Below, piece after piece: positions 22,540 through 30,490 of a DNA stretch of 64,000 nt. Each line of letters opens with the position of its first letter. Position 1 is the first letter of the stretch. The stretch comes from Mycobacterium sp. ITM-2016-00316. GTDB lineage: Bacteria > Actinomycetota > Actinomycetes > Mycobacteriales > Mycobacteriaceae. The DNA is taken from assembly GCF_002968335.2 (NCBI RefSeq), contig NZ_CP134398.1, forward strand, positions 1 through 64,000. The letters are read 5' to 3'. Under the pieces are notes generated by a model that did no database searches, was not told the origin of the DNA, and worked only from the letters and a program-made list of their open reading frames with translations. A program made the translations under genes and the position numbers.

Positions 22540-23957
22540 ACGCGGCCGATCACTTCGGTGGAGGCGGCGGCGATCGGCGCCGGGTTGGGTGCCCGGGCGG
22601 TGTCGATCGGTCGGCGGGCCGCGTGCGAGATGCGCACCAGGATGGCCAGCAGCACGTAGTTGGCCAGCAGCGACGAGCCGCCATAGGACATCCACGGCGT
22701 GGTGAGCCCGGTGAGCGGGATCAGCTTGGTGACACCGCCGACGACGATGAACAGCTGGATGGCCAGCGTGGAGGCCAACCCGGCTGCCAGCAGCTTGCCG
22801 AAGCTGTCCCGGACCGCGAGCGCGGTGCGCAGGCCCCGGATGATCAGGATCGTGTAGAGCATGAGAACGCCTGCGAGACCGACCAATCCGAGTTCCTCGC
22901 CGATGGCGGCGATGATGAAGTCGGTGGAAGCCGCGGGTACGGTGCCCGGTTGGCCGTTGCCGAGGCCGGTGCCGAAAATGCCACCGGTGGCGAAGCTGAA
23001 CAGCGATTGCACCATCTGGTAGCCGGCGCCGTCGGGATCGGCGAACGGGTCCAGCCAGTTCTGCACCCGTACCCGGACATGTCCGAACAGCTGATAGGCC
23101 ACCACGCTGCCCGCGGCGAACAAGGCCAGCCCGATGACCACCCAGGACAGCCGATCGGTGGCCACGTACAGCAGCACCAGGAACGACCCGTAGAGCAGAA
23201 GTGAAGTGCCCAAGTCCTTTTCGAACACCATCACACCGACCGAGGCGATCCAGGCCACCAGCAGCGGGGCCAGATCACGCGGGCGCGGCAGGTCGACACC
23301 GAGGACGTGCTTGCCGGCGTTGGTGAACAGTTCGCGCTTGGACACCAGCACCGCGGCGAAGAAGATCAGCAGCAGGATCTTGGAGAACTCGGCGGGCTGG
23401 ATGGAGAAGCCCTCGAAGCGGATCCAGATCTTGGCGCCGTTCTGCTCGGAGAACCGGGCCGGCAGCAGAGCCGGAATGACAAGCAGCACAAAGCCGATCA
23501 GTCCGCAGGTGTAGCCGTAGCGGGCCAGCATCCGATGGTCGCGCAGCAGCGCCAGGACGGCGCAGAAGGCCGACACGCCGACCAGCGTCCACAGCATCTG
23601 CTGGTCGGCGTTGCCGCCGACGTTGTCCAGGCTCAGCTCGCGTTGGGCGAGGTCGAGGCGGTGGATCATGACCAGCCCCAAGCCGTTGAGCAGTGCCACC
23701 ACCGGCAGCAGCAGCGGATCGGCGTAGGGCGCGTAGCGGCGGATCGCCAGGTGGGCGGCCCCGAACAGCGCGAGGTAGCCCAGGGTGTACTGGGCCAGGT
23801 CCCAGTCCAGGCCCTGCTCCTGATTGGCCTCCACGATGAGCAACGCCACGGTGGTGATCACCGCGGCGAAAATCAGCAGGGCCAGTTCGGAATTGCGCCG
23901 ATTGGGCAGGGGAGGGGTGACCGAGACCGGTGACTGTGGCTGGGTCGACGAGGTCAT
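22536..23957 (-). CDS. rodA: SEDS family peptidoglycan glycosyltransferase RodA
   Basis: RodA polymerises glycan strands from lipid II and works with PbpA. The 473-residue polytopic protein has about 12 hydrophobic segments and the SEDS motifs around RFEGFSIQPAEFSK, DLGTSLLLYGSF and GLTTPWMSYGGSSLLAN. The N-terminal 20 residues are polar. It lies between pstP and pbpA with four-base overlaps on both sides, so the polymerase and crosslinker are likely made together. It could be called FtsW-like, but the position is that of rodA in all mycobacteria I know. Confidence 0.97.
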   Translation of the reverse strand: MTSSTQPQSPVSVTPPLPNRRNSELALLIFAAVITTVALLIVEANQEQGLDWDLAQYTLGYLALFGAAHLAIRRYAPYADPLLLPVVALLNGLGLVMIHRLDLAQRELSLDNVGGNADQQMLWTLVGVSAFCAVLALLRDHRMLARYGYTCGLIGFVLLVIPALLPARFSEQNGAKIWIRFEGFSIQPAEFSKILLLIFFAAVLVSKRELFTNAGKHVLGVDLPRPRDLAPLLVAWIASVGVMVFEKDLGTSLLLYGSFLVLLYVATDRLSWVVIGLALFAAGSVVAYQLFGHVRVRVQNWLDPFADPDGAGYQMVQSLFSFATGGIFGTGLGNGQPGTVPAASTDFIIAAIGEELGLVGLAGVLMLYTILIIRGLRTALAVRDSFGKLLAAGLASTLAIQLFIVVGGVTKLIPLTGLTTPWMSYGGSSLLANYVLLAILVRISHAARRPIDTARAPNPAPIAAASTEVIGRV

Positions 23958-25489
23958 GACGCCGTCCGGCAGTTGGTGCCCGGCTCCGGCGGTGGTGGGG
24001 GCAGAGCCGTAACGGTCGGGGAGGGGCTGGGACGCGGCGGCGGCGCGGTGGCGGTGGCGGTGGCGGTGGTCGGGGTCGCCGGCGCGGGTGTGGCGGGCGC
24101 AGGCGCAGCCGATGTCGCGGGCGGCGGGGTGGCCGGGCGCGGGGTGCCCGAGGCGGGCGGCGGGGGAGTTGTGGCAGGCGGCCGGGTGGGGCTCGGGGTG
24201 GTGGTGGTCGGCGTCCGGGTCGGCAGCGCGCAGATGGGCAGCAGCGACGTCCGGGACAGTTCGTTGATCTGGCGGATCGCGTCATCGAGCGAACCGGAGG
24301 GCAGGCCGGCGGCGACCTGGGCGCGCTCGGACTCGCGGATGTCCTGCAGGCGCAGCACCTGGCAGTCCAGCGGCTCCTTGGACTGGTTGAAGCTGATCAG
24401 CGACAACTCGTTTCGGGCATTCAGGCAGCCGACCAGAAAGGGCTCCTGCAGGGAAAGACCCAGAAACGAGGTCTGCACACCGCGCATGATCGCCACGGTG
24501 TCGTCCTGCTCGCTGACGTAGTAGTTGTTGCGAATGATCTCGCGGGCGATGGTCAGCCCCGCCACCACCACCAGCAGGACCACCACTGCGGCGATCAGCA
24601 TCCGGCGTTTGGAGCGGGGCGGTCGTTGCTCCTCGGGTTGTGTGACAACCCTTTTGGGCTGGTTACGTTTCGGGTTGAACGCCGAGGCGCGGCCCGCGGC
24701 GGTATTCGGCGGGATGGTGTCGTCATCCACACCGGAGACGGCTCCGGCCAGGATCGGCTGGGTCTGGCCGTAGTCGTAGTCCACGACGTCGGCGACCACC
24801 ACGGTGACGTTGTCGGGGCCACCGCCGCGTAGCGCGAGTTCGATCAACCGGTCGGCGGCGTCGACCACATCGGGGATCTGCAGTGCCTCGGCGATGGTGT
24901 CGTGGCTGACCGGGTCGGACAGACCGTCCGAACAGAGCAGGTAGCGATCGCCGACCTTGGCCTCGCGCATGATCAGCGCCGGCTCGACCTCGTGCCCGGT
25001 CAGGGCCTTCATGATCAGCGAGCGCTGCGGGTGGCTGTGCGCCTCCTCGGCGGTGATGCGACCCTCGTCGACCAGGGTTTGGACGAAGGTGTCGTCCTTG
25101 GTGATCTGGGTCAGCTCACCGTCGCGCATGAGGTAGCCGCGGGAGTCGCCGATGTGCACCAGCCCGAGCCGGCCACCGGTGAACAGGATGGCGGTCAACG
25201 TGGTGCCCATGCCCTCGAGCTCGGGGTCGGCCTCCACGTGGGCGGCGATGGCCGAGTTGCCCTCGTGTACCGCCACATTGAGCTTGTTGAGCAGGTCCCC
25301 GCCGGGCTCGTCGTCATCGAGATGGGCGAGCGCGGCGATGACCAGTTGGGAGGCCACCTCACCGGCGGCGTGGCCGCCCATACCGTCGGCCAGAGCCAGC
25401 AGCCGGGCACCGGCGTAGACCGAGTCCTCGTTGTTGGCGCGCACCAGACCCCGGTCGCTGCGTGCTGCATATCTGAGCACCAGTGTCAC
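23954..25489 (-). CDS. pstP: PP2C-type Ser/Thr phosphatase PstP
   Basis: PstP removes phosphates from PknA, PknB and their targets and is the partner phosphatase of the operon. The 511-residue protein has a PP2C domain (about 5-235) with metal-binding motifs ALADGMGGHAAGE and SDGLSD and GGPDNVTVVV, then a linker, a membrane helix near 300-320, and an extracellular domain. The last about 90 residues are almost entirely Pro, Thr, Ala and Ser, more extreme than the rest of the protein and probably variable between strains. Four-base overlaps join it to fhaB and rodA. Confidence 0.96.
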   Translation of the reverse strand: MTLVLRYAARSDRGLVRANNEDSVYAGARLLALADGMGGHAAGEVASQLVIAALAHLDDDEPGGDLLNKLNVAVHEGNSAIAAHVEADPELEGMGTTLTAILFTGGRLGLVHIGDSRGYLMRDGELTQITKDDTFVQTLVDEGRITAEEAHSHPQRSLIMKALTGHEVEPALIMREAKVGDRYLLCSDGLSDPVSHDTIAEALQIPDVVDAADRLIELALRGGGPDNVTVVVADVVDYDYGQTQPILAGAVSGVDDDTIPPNTAAGRASAFNPKRNQPKRVVTQPEEQRPPRSKRRMLIAAVVVLLVVVAGLTIAREIIRNNYYVSEQDDTVAIMRGVQTSFLGLSLQEPFLVGCLNARNELSLISFNQSKEPLDCQVLRLQDIRESERAQVAAGLPSGSLDDAIRQINELSRTSLLPICALPTRTPTTTTPSPTRPPATTPPPPASGTPRPATPPPATSAAPAPATPAPATPTTATATATAPPPRPSPSPTVTALPPPPPEPGTNCRTAS

Positions 25490-25953
25490 GGGCGCAACTC
25501 GATCACTGTCTTGCCGATTCGTACCGGCGTTCCCATCGGAACCCTTACCGCCGTAGTCACCTTCGCCCTGTCAAGGTATGTGCCGTTGGTCGATCCTAGG
25601 TCCTCCACGTACCATTCCGACCCCCGCGGTGACAGCCTGGCGTGCCGTGTCGACGCGTAATCGTCGGTGAGCACCAGGGTCGAGTCATCGGCACGGCCCA
25701 TCAGCACCGGCTGGCTGCCCAGCGTGATGCGGGTACCGGCCAGCGCGCCTTCGGTGACCACCAGATGCCGGGCGATGTGCCGGCGTTCGCCCTTGGGCAG
25801 CAGCGAGCCGCGCAGCGCCAGTCCGCGGCGCACCATGACGGCACCGGTGGGGGCATAGATATCGGTGCGCAGGATGCGCAGCACCGACCAGATGAACAGC
25901 CACAGCAGCAGCAGGAATCCGACGCGCGTCAGCTGCAGTACTAGCCCCTGCAT
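25486..25953 (-). CDS. fhaB: FHA domain protein FhaB (FipA)
   Basis: A 155-residue protein with an N-terminal membrane helix (about 8-25) and a C-terminal FHA domain (about 75-150) with the phosphothreonine-binding pattern LMGRADDSTLVL, then STRHARLS and STNGTYLDR. In mycobacteria this protein, also named FipA, binds phosphorylated FtsZ and links it to FtsQ under stress. It is the second gene of the operon after fhaA, with an 82-base gap upstream and a four-base overlap with pstP. The FHA identification is secure. Confidence 0.95.
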   Translation of the reverse strand: MQGLVLQLTRVGFLLLLWLFIWSVLRILRTDIYAPTGAVMVRRGLALRGSLLPKGERRHIARHLVVTEGALAGTRITLGSQPVLMGRADDSTLVLTDDYASTRHARLSPRGSEWYVEDLGSTNGTYLDRAKVTTAVRVPMGTPVRIGKTVIELRP

Positions 25954-26035
25954 CCGACGTCCTCTCCGTCCCGGTTCCGTGCGAGTTCCGCCGTCACGAT
26001 ACTGGGAGGCGTAAAGGGCCGTTGCTGATCGGCGC

Positions 26036-27439
26036 TCAGTGGACCCGGACGATGATCTCGGAGTGGCCCAGCCGGATCACGTCACCGTCGGCGAGCTGCC
26101 ACTCCTGCACCGGCGCATTGTTGACCGTGGTGCCGTTGGTGGAGTTCAGATCCGAGAGCAGCGCGACCTGGCCGTCCCAGCGGATCTCCAGGTGACGGCG
26201 GGACACACCGGTGTCGGGCAGCCGGAACTGGGCGTCCTGGCCGCGGCCGATCACGTTGGCGCCTTCACGCAGCTGGTAGGTGCGGCCACTGCCGTCGTCG
26301 AGCTGCAGGGTCACGGCCGCCGCGGCGCCGTAGCCGGCGCCGTACCCGGCGGGTGCTGCAGGCTGGGCACCGTAGTCGTATCCGGCGGGCTCGCCGTAAC
26401 CCTGATCGGGGTACCCGCCCTGGGCGGGGGGCTCGCCGTAGCGGCCGTAATCGGGTGCTGCCGGTGCCGGCGGTGCCGCGTAGTCGGCGCGACCGTACTG
26501 CTGGCCGCCGTAGCCGCCCTGATCGGGGTAGCCGCCCTGGTCCGGGTAGCCGCCCTGATCGGGGTAACCGGGAGCCGGCGGTGCGGGCGGACGGCCGTAG
26601 CCCTCGTCCTGGCGCGCCGGGGGGCGGCCGTAGTCGTAGTCGCCGTATCCCGGCGGCGGCGCTGCCGGCGGCTGGCCATATCCGGCCGGCGGCGGCTGCT
26701 GGCGGTAGCCCTGGTCCGGGTACCCGGCCGGCGGCTGGCCGTATCCGGCGGGCGGGCGCTGCTCACCGGCGGGCGGGCGCTGATCGTAGGACGGCGGCGG
26801 GTAGCCCTGGTCCGGGTAACCGCCCTGCTCGGGGTATCCAGCGGGGGGACGCGGCTGGTAGGCGCCCTGGTCGGGGTAGCCACCCTGCTCCTGCGGGTAG
26901 CCGCCGCGGGCCTCTTCAGGCTGGCGGTACCGGTCGTCGTACTGGTCGTCGCCGGGCCGACCCTGTCCCTGGCCGCGGTAGCTCGGGTTGTCGGTCATCG
27001 CTGGTGCTCCTGGTTCTGCGGTGGACGCGCGGTCTCGTTCTGCTGGTGCGGGTTCGTGGGTGGTCGAGTCTGGGTTGACCGCTCCACGGGCGCGGAACTG
27101 TCCGGTGTGCAGGCTCGGCGATGGCTCAAACCTGACGACCACATCACCATACGTTTGCCATCCCTGGTCATGGATGAAACCCTCCAGGTGACGGGCAAAT
27201 GTGGTCGATGTCCGGTCGGGGTCGGCGCTCACCTTCTGGTAATCAGCCTCACTGAGGGTAATGACGTAATCGTTGGGGGCCAAAATACGGCCGCCGGCGA
27301 CGGCGCGAGATCGGGCCTCGGCCTCGCGGCGCAACAGCGCCTCGACCTCCTGCGGGACGATCGACCCGCCGAAGACCCGGGCAAAGGCGTCACCGACGGT
27401 CGATTCGAGGCGTCGCTCGATACGGTCTGCCAGACCCAT
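26036..27439 (-). CDS. fhaA: FHA domain protein FhaA
   Basis: FhaA binds phosphothreonines made by PknB, including those on the lipid II flippase MviN, and so tempers peptidoglycan synthesis. The 467-residue protein has an N-terminal DUF3662 domain (about 1-125, including VGDAFARVFGGSIVPQEVEALL), a long Gly/Tyr/Pro/Gln-rich disordered middle (about 150-375) built from GGYPDQG-like repeats, and a C-terminal FHA domain with NVIGRGQDAQFRL, VSRRHLEI and NSTNGT. The ATG at 27439 is chosen over an upstream one because GAGGCGGTGAG lies before it and it gives the family start. First gene of the operon, divergent from tRNA-Leu. Confidence 0.95.
   Translation of the reverse strand: MGLADRIERRLESTVGDAFARVFGGSIVPQEVEALLRREAEARSRAVAGGRILAPNDYVITLSEADYQKVSADPDRTSTTFARHLEGFIHDQGWQTYGDVVVRFEPSPSLHTGQFRARGAVNPDSTTHEPAPAERDRASTAEPGAPAMTDNPSYRGQGQGRPGDDQYDDRYRQPEEARGGYPQEQGGYPDQGAYQPRPPAGYPEQGGYPDQGYPPPSYDQRPPAGEQRPPAGYGQPPAGYPDQGYRQQPPPAGYGQPPAAPPPGYGDYDYGRPPARQDEGYGRPPAPPAPGYPDQGGYPDQGGYPDQGGYGGQQYGRADYAAPPAPAAPDYGRYGEPPAQGGYPDQGYGEPAGYDYGAQPAAPAGYGAGYGAAAAVTLQLDDGSGRTYQLREGANVIGRGQDAQFRLPDTGVSRRHLEIRWDGQVALLSDLNSTNGTTVNNAPVQEWQLADGDVIRLGHSEIIVRVH
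26386..26986 (-). repeat. Low-complexity repeats encoding the GYPDQG-rich region of FhaA
   Basis: Short near-identical DNA units recur here, the clearest being three consecutive copies around 26515-26575 that encode GGYPDQG. They encode the disordered linker between the DUF3662 and FHA domains. Repeats of this kind expand and contract by slippage, so the linker length may differ between strains. Confidence 0.75.
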
Positions 27440-27611
27440 CTCACCGCCTCGTTCATTAGTCGTGCTGTTGTCGGTCCCCGCGCCGCGTGTCGCTCTGGCC
27501 ACACTGCTCACACGCATGTTATCGGCCCATCACGCGATTGCGTGACCAACAGATCTCTGAGAATCGGATCACGCCAGGTCAGCGGGGTGCGCTCTTTCGA
27601 GTTCTGGTGGT

Positions 27612-27641
27612 TTGGGCGGAAAAGGGCTCTAGTGATACGGT
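27612..27641 (+). promoter_or_regulatory. Possible promoter for tRNA-Leu
   Basis: A TTGGGC hexamer (27612-27617) and a TACGGT hexamer (27636-27641) are 18 bases apart and end 13 bases before the tRNA. Both fit loosely the mycobacterial housekeeping consensus. This is pattern-based only. Confidence 0.35.
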
Positions 27642-27654
27642 TGCGCGGTCATTC

Positions 27655-27737
27655 GGGCGAGTGGCGGAATGGCAGACGCGCTGGCTTCAGGTGCCAGTGT
27701 CCTTCGGGACGTGGGGGTTCAAGTCCCCCTTCGCCCA
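27655..27737 (+). tRNA. leuT: tRNA-Leu (CAG anticodon)
   Basis: An 83-base class II tRNA with acceptor arms GGGCGAG and TTCGCCC (last pair G-U), anticodon stem CTGGC/GCCAG around anticodon CAG at 27688-27690, a long variable arm (GTCC TTCG GGAC) and T-arm GGGGGTTCAAGTCCCCC. It decodes CTG. The position after fhaA matches the tRNA-Leu gene next to fhaA in M. tuberculosis. Confidence 0.97.
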
Positions 27738-27743
27738 CAAAGA

Positions 27744-27802
27744 GCAGTTCTACGAACTGCGACGACAAAGGTCACGAACCAGAAATGGTTCGTGACCTTT
27801 GT
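27744..27802 (+). terminator. Two hairpins after tRNA-Leu, probable terminator
   Basis: GCAGTTC/GAACTGC (27744-27760) forms a small hairpin. ACAAAGGTCACGAACC (27765-27780) pairs perfectly over 16 bases with 27787-27802 around a six-base loop. The following sequence is T/G-rich, not a clean T tract. The remaining sequence to 27916 shows nothing I recognise. Confidence 0.7.
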
Positions 27803-27916
27803 GTTTGGTGGGGTTGGTCGGATTGATGTGGATCCGGCTCGTCGATCAAGGTTCCGGCGAGGACGTGACACCCGCGGGGTGACGGCGGGGCCAGCCAGCA
27901 ACACCCCGCGACGTGC

Positions 27917-28396
27917 CTAGGTATCTATGGGCGGCCGCCGATGGCCGGACGCGGCGAGGATCGACCGCAGCTTCGCCAAAGCGGGCACCGCGGCGGCGAC
28001 AGCTCGTTGTTCGTCAGCGCTCAGCTCGTCCATAGCCGCATGCAGGATCGCTGCACTCGCGCCGTCGTAGCGGCGCAGAAGCTCCAAGGCCGCCGCGGTG
28101 GCGGTGACGTGAACGCGTCGCGCGTCATCGACGTCGCGGGTCAGGTTGATCAGGTGCGCCCGTTGCATCGTCTTCATGAGGTTGCTGACCGTCGGCCGGG
28201 CGAGTCTGAGTTGCTCGGCGATTGCCGGCGGTGCGATCCCCGGGCTTTCCGCCACGGTGCGCAGCACTTCGATGTGGGCCTCCGGGAGGTCGGGCAGGTC
28301 CTCGGCCAGCCGGGTGGTGCGCAGCACAGCGCGGCGCAGCGGGCCAAGCGTGCGGGATAGCGCGGCGGCCACGTCGTGGCCCGAGGCGTTCGGCAA
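27917..28396 (-). CDS. MarR family transcriptional regulator
   Basis: A 159-residue protein with a winged-helix domain (about 35-125): [25 protein letters not shown] forms the helix-turn-helix and [16 protein letters not shown] the wing. MarR regulators are dimeric repressors that release DNA on binding small phenolic ligands. It is divergent from a phenolic acid decarboxylase gene with a 41-base gap containing a palindrome, so control of that gene by phenolic acids is likely. Phenolic acid decarboxylases in Firmicutes are usually controlled by PadR, so a MarR protein in that seat is a variation. The ligand is inferred. Confidence 0.88.
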   Translation of the reverse strand: MPNASGHDVAAALSRTLGPLRRAVLRTTRLAEDLPDLPEAHIEVLRTVAESPGIAPPAIAEQLRLARPTVSNLMKTMQRAHLINLTRDVDDARRVHVTATAAALELLRRYDGASAAILHAAMDELSADEQRAVAAAVPALAKLRSILAASGHRRPPIDT

Positions 28397-28401
28397 TTAT
28401 G

Positions 28402-28430
28402 TTCCTAACAAACCTAGTTTGTCTTAAACT
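28402..28430 (+). promoter_or_regulatory. Candidate promoter with embedded MarR operator before padC
   Basis: An inverted repeat, ACAAAC-CTA-GTTTGT (28408-28422), lies exactly between a weak -35 (TTCCTA, 28402-28407) and a -10 (TAAACT, 28425-28430). The -10 is seven bases before the GTG start, implying a leaderless transcript. A repressor bound here would block RNA polymerase for padC and could also act on the divergent regulator. Confidence 0.55.
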
Positions 28431-28437
28431 GAAAATC

Positions 28438-28962
28438 GTGGGCATCGACGACACTACCGACAGCGACCACGATGCGGACGTTCCTGGCCTGGTGGGACAC
28501 CGTTTTATCTATACCTACGCCAACGGATGGCAGTACGAGATGTACGTCAAGAACGCCACCACCATCGACTACCGGATCCACACCGGCCACGTCGACGGCC
28601 GGTGGGTGCGAGACCAGACCGTCGACCTCGTCACCCTCGCACCCGAGGTTTACAAGATCTCGTGGACCGAGCCCACCGGGACGAGCGTCGTCGTCAACGT
28701 CATGCCTGCGCTGAGGCGGCTGCACGGCACCATCTTTTTCCCCGAGTGGATCCGCCTCGACGGGTCCAAGACGGTGCTGTTTCAGAACGAGCACCTCGAC
28801 GAGATGCGGGCCTACCGCGATGCAGGTCCCACCTACCCGATCTACGTCGTCCCCGAGTTCGCCGACATCACCCTGTTCGAGTACGTCGGACTCGATGACG
28901 AGGCGATCGTCGCGGCGGCGCCGGCCGACCTGCCGCCAGGCTTCGCCGACCGGCGGAACTGA
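28438..28962 (+). CDS. padC: Phenolic acid decarboxylase
   Basis: This enzyme decarboxylates p-coumaric, ferulic or caffeic acid to the vinylphenol without a cofactor. The 174-residue protein has the family core [33 protein letters not shown] and ISWTEPTGT. Tyr25, Tyr27, Arg55 and Glu78 align with B. subtilis PadC residues Tyr11, Tyr13, Arg41 and Glu64, the catalytic set. The GTG start has no ribosome-binding site and probably begins a leaderless mRNA. The frame is open upstream, but that part lies within the divergent regulator. A hydrolase follows four bases downstream. The family is well known in Firmicutes and proteobacteria; I know it less from mycobacteria. Confidence 0.93.
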   Translation: MGIDDTTDSDHDADVPGLVGHRFIYTYANGWQYEMYVKNATTIDYRIHTGHVDGRWVRDQTVDLVTLAPEVYKISWTEPTGTSVVVNVMPALRRLHGTIFFPEWIRLDGSKTVLFQNEHLDEMRAYRDAGPTYPIYVVPEFADITLFEYVGLDDEAIVAAAPADLPPGFADRRN

Positions 28963-28966
28963 CGTC

Positions 28967-29782
28967 GTGACCGAGAAGCCCCCGCTCCTGCTGCTGCACG
29001 GTGTGACGATGTCAGCCGCCGCATGGGACGCCGTCGCGCCCCTGCTCGACGACCGCTTCGACCTGATCGTTCCCACCGCCGCCGGTCACCGCGGCGGGCC
29101 ACCGCTTCAGGGACGGCCAACGATCAGCGCCCTCGTCGACGCGACCGAGGCGCTGCTCGACGAGCGCGGGCTGGCCACCGTGCACGTGGCCGGTAACTCC
29201 ATGGGCGGGTGGATCGCCGTCGAACTCGCGCGTCGCGGACGCGCCCGATCGGTGTGCGCATTCTCTCCCGCCGGCTTCTGGACCGCAGGCGAGCGCGACG
29301 AAACCCACGCCACCAACATGCTCCGACACACCCGAAAGCTGTCCGCTGCAACGCGATTCGTCGCTCCGGCCGCACTGGGAGTGCCGCTGGTTCGTCGGTT
29401 GGCGATGCGCTTCGTCGCCGAACGTGCCGACCGCCTCACCCGCCGCCAGGCCGTCGAGTCGATGCGCGACCTACTCGGGTGCGACGCCGCCGACGACCTA
29501 CTGGGCACCACCGAACAGGTGGAACCGTTGGGTCAGACGTGCCCGATGACCATCGCCTGGGCGGACGGCGACCGAATCTTCCCGCCCGAGGTGAACGGCG
29601 TGACCGCACGCGAACGAATTCCGCACGCGCACTTCGTCATGCTCCGCGGCGTGGGCCACGTCCCGATGATCGACGATCCTGCACTGTGTGCGCGGACCAT
29701 CATCGACGCGACCGGGCACGGCGGCCCCCAGCTTCGGCCACGTGGATCCGACACAAGCGCCGTCCCTCGCCGGCTCCCCTGA
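28967..29782 (+). CDS. Alpha/beta hydrolase, downstream of padC
   Basis: A 271-residue alpha/beta hydrolase with oxyanion motif LLLHGVTMSAAAWD, nucleophile elbow GNSMGG and catalytic His in GVGHVPMIDDP; the acid is probably the Asp in WADGDRIFPPE. No signal peptide is present, so it is cytoplasmic. The GTG start lies four bases after the padC stop, so the two are co-transcribed. One possible role is to release free hydroxycinnamic acids from esters, feeding PadC; that is inference from context only. Other small-molecule esterases or C-C hydrolases of the MhpC type would look similar. Confidence 0.85.
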   Translation: MTEKPPLLLLHGVTMSAAAWDAVAPLLDDRFDLIVPTAAGHRGGPPLQGRPTISALVDATEALLDERGLATVHVAGNSMGGWIAVELARRGRARSVCAFSPAGFWTAGERDETHATNMLRHTRKLSAATRFVAPAALGVPLVRRLAMRFVAERADRLTRRQAVESMRDLLGCDAADDLLGTTEQVEPLGQTCPMTIAWADGDRIFPPEVNGVTARERIPHAHFVMLRGVGHVPMIDDPALCARTIIDATGHGGPQLRPRGSDTSAVPRRLP

Positions 29783-29857
29783 GCGGCAGTAGACCTCCGT
29801 ACGAGGTGTGGAGCACGCCTCAGTGCGCCAGCGCAATTCCCGAAAGAAGGCTCTCAG

Positions 29858-30490
29858 TCAGCTGTCGGCGTCGATGACGACAGGGAACGAGTAGTCGTCG
29901 TCGGCCAGGTGTCCGGGGAAACACGGTGAGGACGCAATGAAACTCGGCGGGTACCCGGCCACGGCGGGTTGCTCGGTGCTGAGCCGGTAGCCGTCCGGGC
30001 TGACCCCGAACCGATTGGGTTGGCGGAACCGGTCGTCGGTGTACACCCGCCAGCCCCAGCTGCGCCAGACGTCCCCGAACGCTTCGGAGACGGCGACGTT
30101 GTCGACCCCCGGCGGGATCGTCAGATCGCCGGTGACGGTGAGCCGCACCGGGGCGTCGGGGCCGGTCGCATTGTCGTCACAGCCGATGATCCCGCTTCCT
30201 GTTCCCCCGAAGCGGGTGGCATCGAGTGCATAGCCCGGAGCCAGGGCCTGCAGGGTGCGTGTGATGTAGCCGAGCAGGGTGTCTTGCACCTGCTGCTGGC
30301 TCTCAGGTGAAATTTCTTGCGGCTCCTCGCCGGTAGGTGTGGACATGTGTGGTCCTCCAATATCGGTCGCACCGGTGGGGCTGGGGGGCCCGAGATTCCC
30401 GGCTTCACCACATCCGGATAGCGCCAGGACCACCGCGAGGCAGGCGAGCGGCGCGAGGGTGCGGTGCATCAGCGCAGTCGTTGTCGTCAT
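29858..30490 (-). CDS. Putative lipoprotein
   Basis: A 210-residue protein with a signal peptide ending in the lipobox LSGC (about residues 24-27), then a Pro/Gly/Thr-rich stretch and a compact domain that includes GSGIIGCDDNATG and WRSWGWRVYTDDR. I recognise mycobacterial lipoproteins of this general form but no known function. Its start overlaps the stop of the upstream hydrolase gene by four bases, so the two are made together. This pairing of a WXG100-like hydrolase with a lipoprotein suggests a functional partnership at the cell envelope. Confidence 0.8.
   Translation of the reverse strand: MTTTTALMHRTLAPLACLAVVLALSGCGEAGNLGPPSPTGATDIGGPHMSTPTGEEPQEISPESQQQVQDTLLGYITRTLQALAPGYALDATRFGGTGSGIIGCDDNATGPDAPVRLTVTGDLTIPPGVDNVAVSEAFGDVWRSWGWRVYTDDRFRQPNRFGVSPDGYRLSTEQPAVAGYPPSFIASSPCFPGHLADDDYSFPVVIDADS

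Noticed and set aside
27655..27737. tRNA-Leu as a phage or island attachment site
   Set aside because: No repeat of its 3' end, integrase or excisionase was found in the window, so it is only a boundary marker.
28222..28437. N-terminal extension of padC reaching into the MarR gene
   Set aside because: The extension is the complement of MarR coding sequence and does not match the PadC family start; the GTG at 28438 fits with the promoter.
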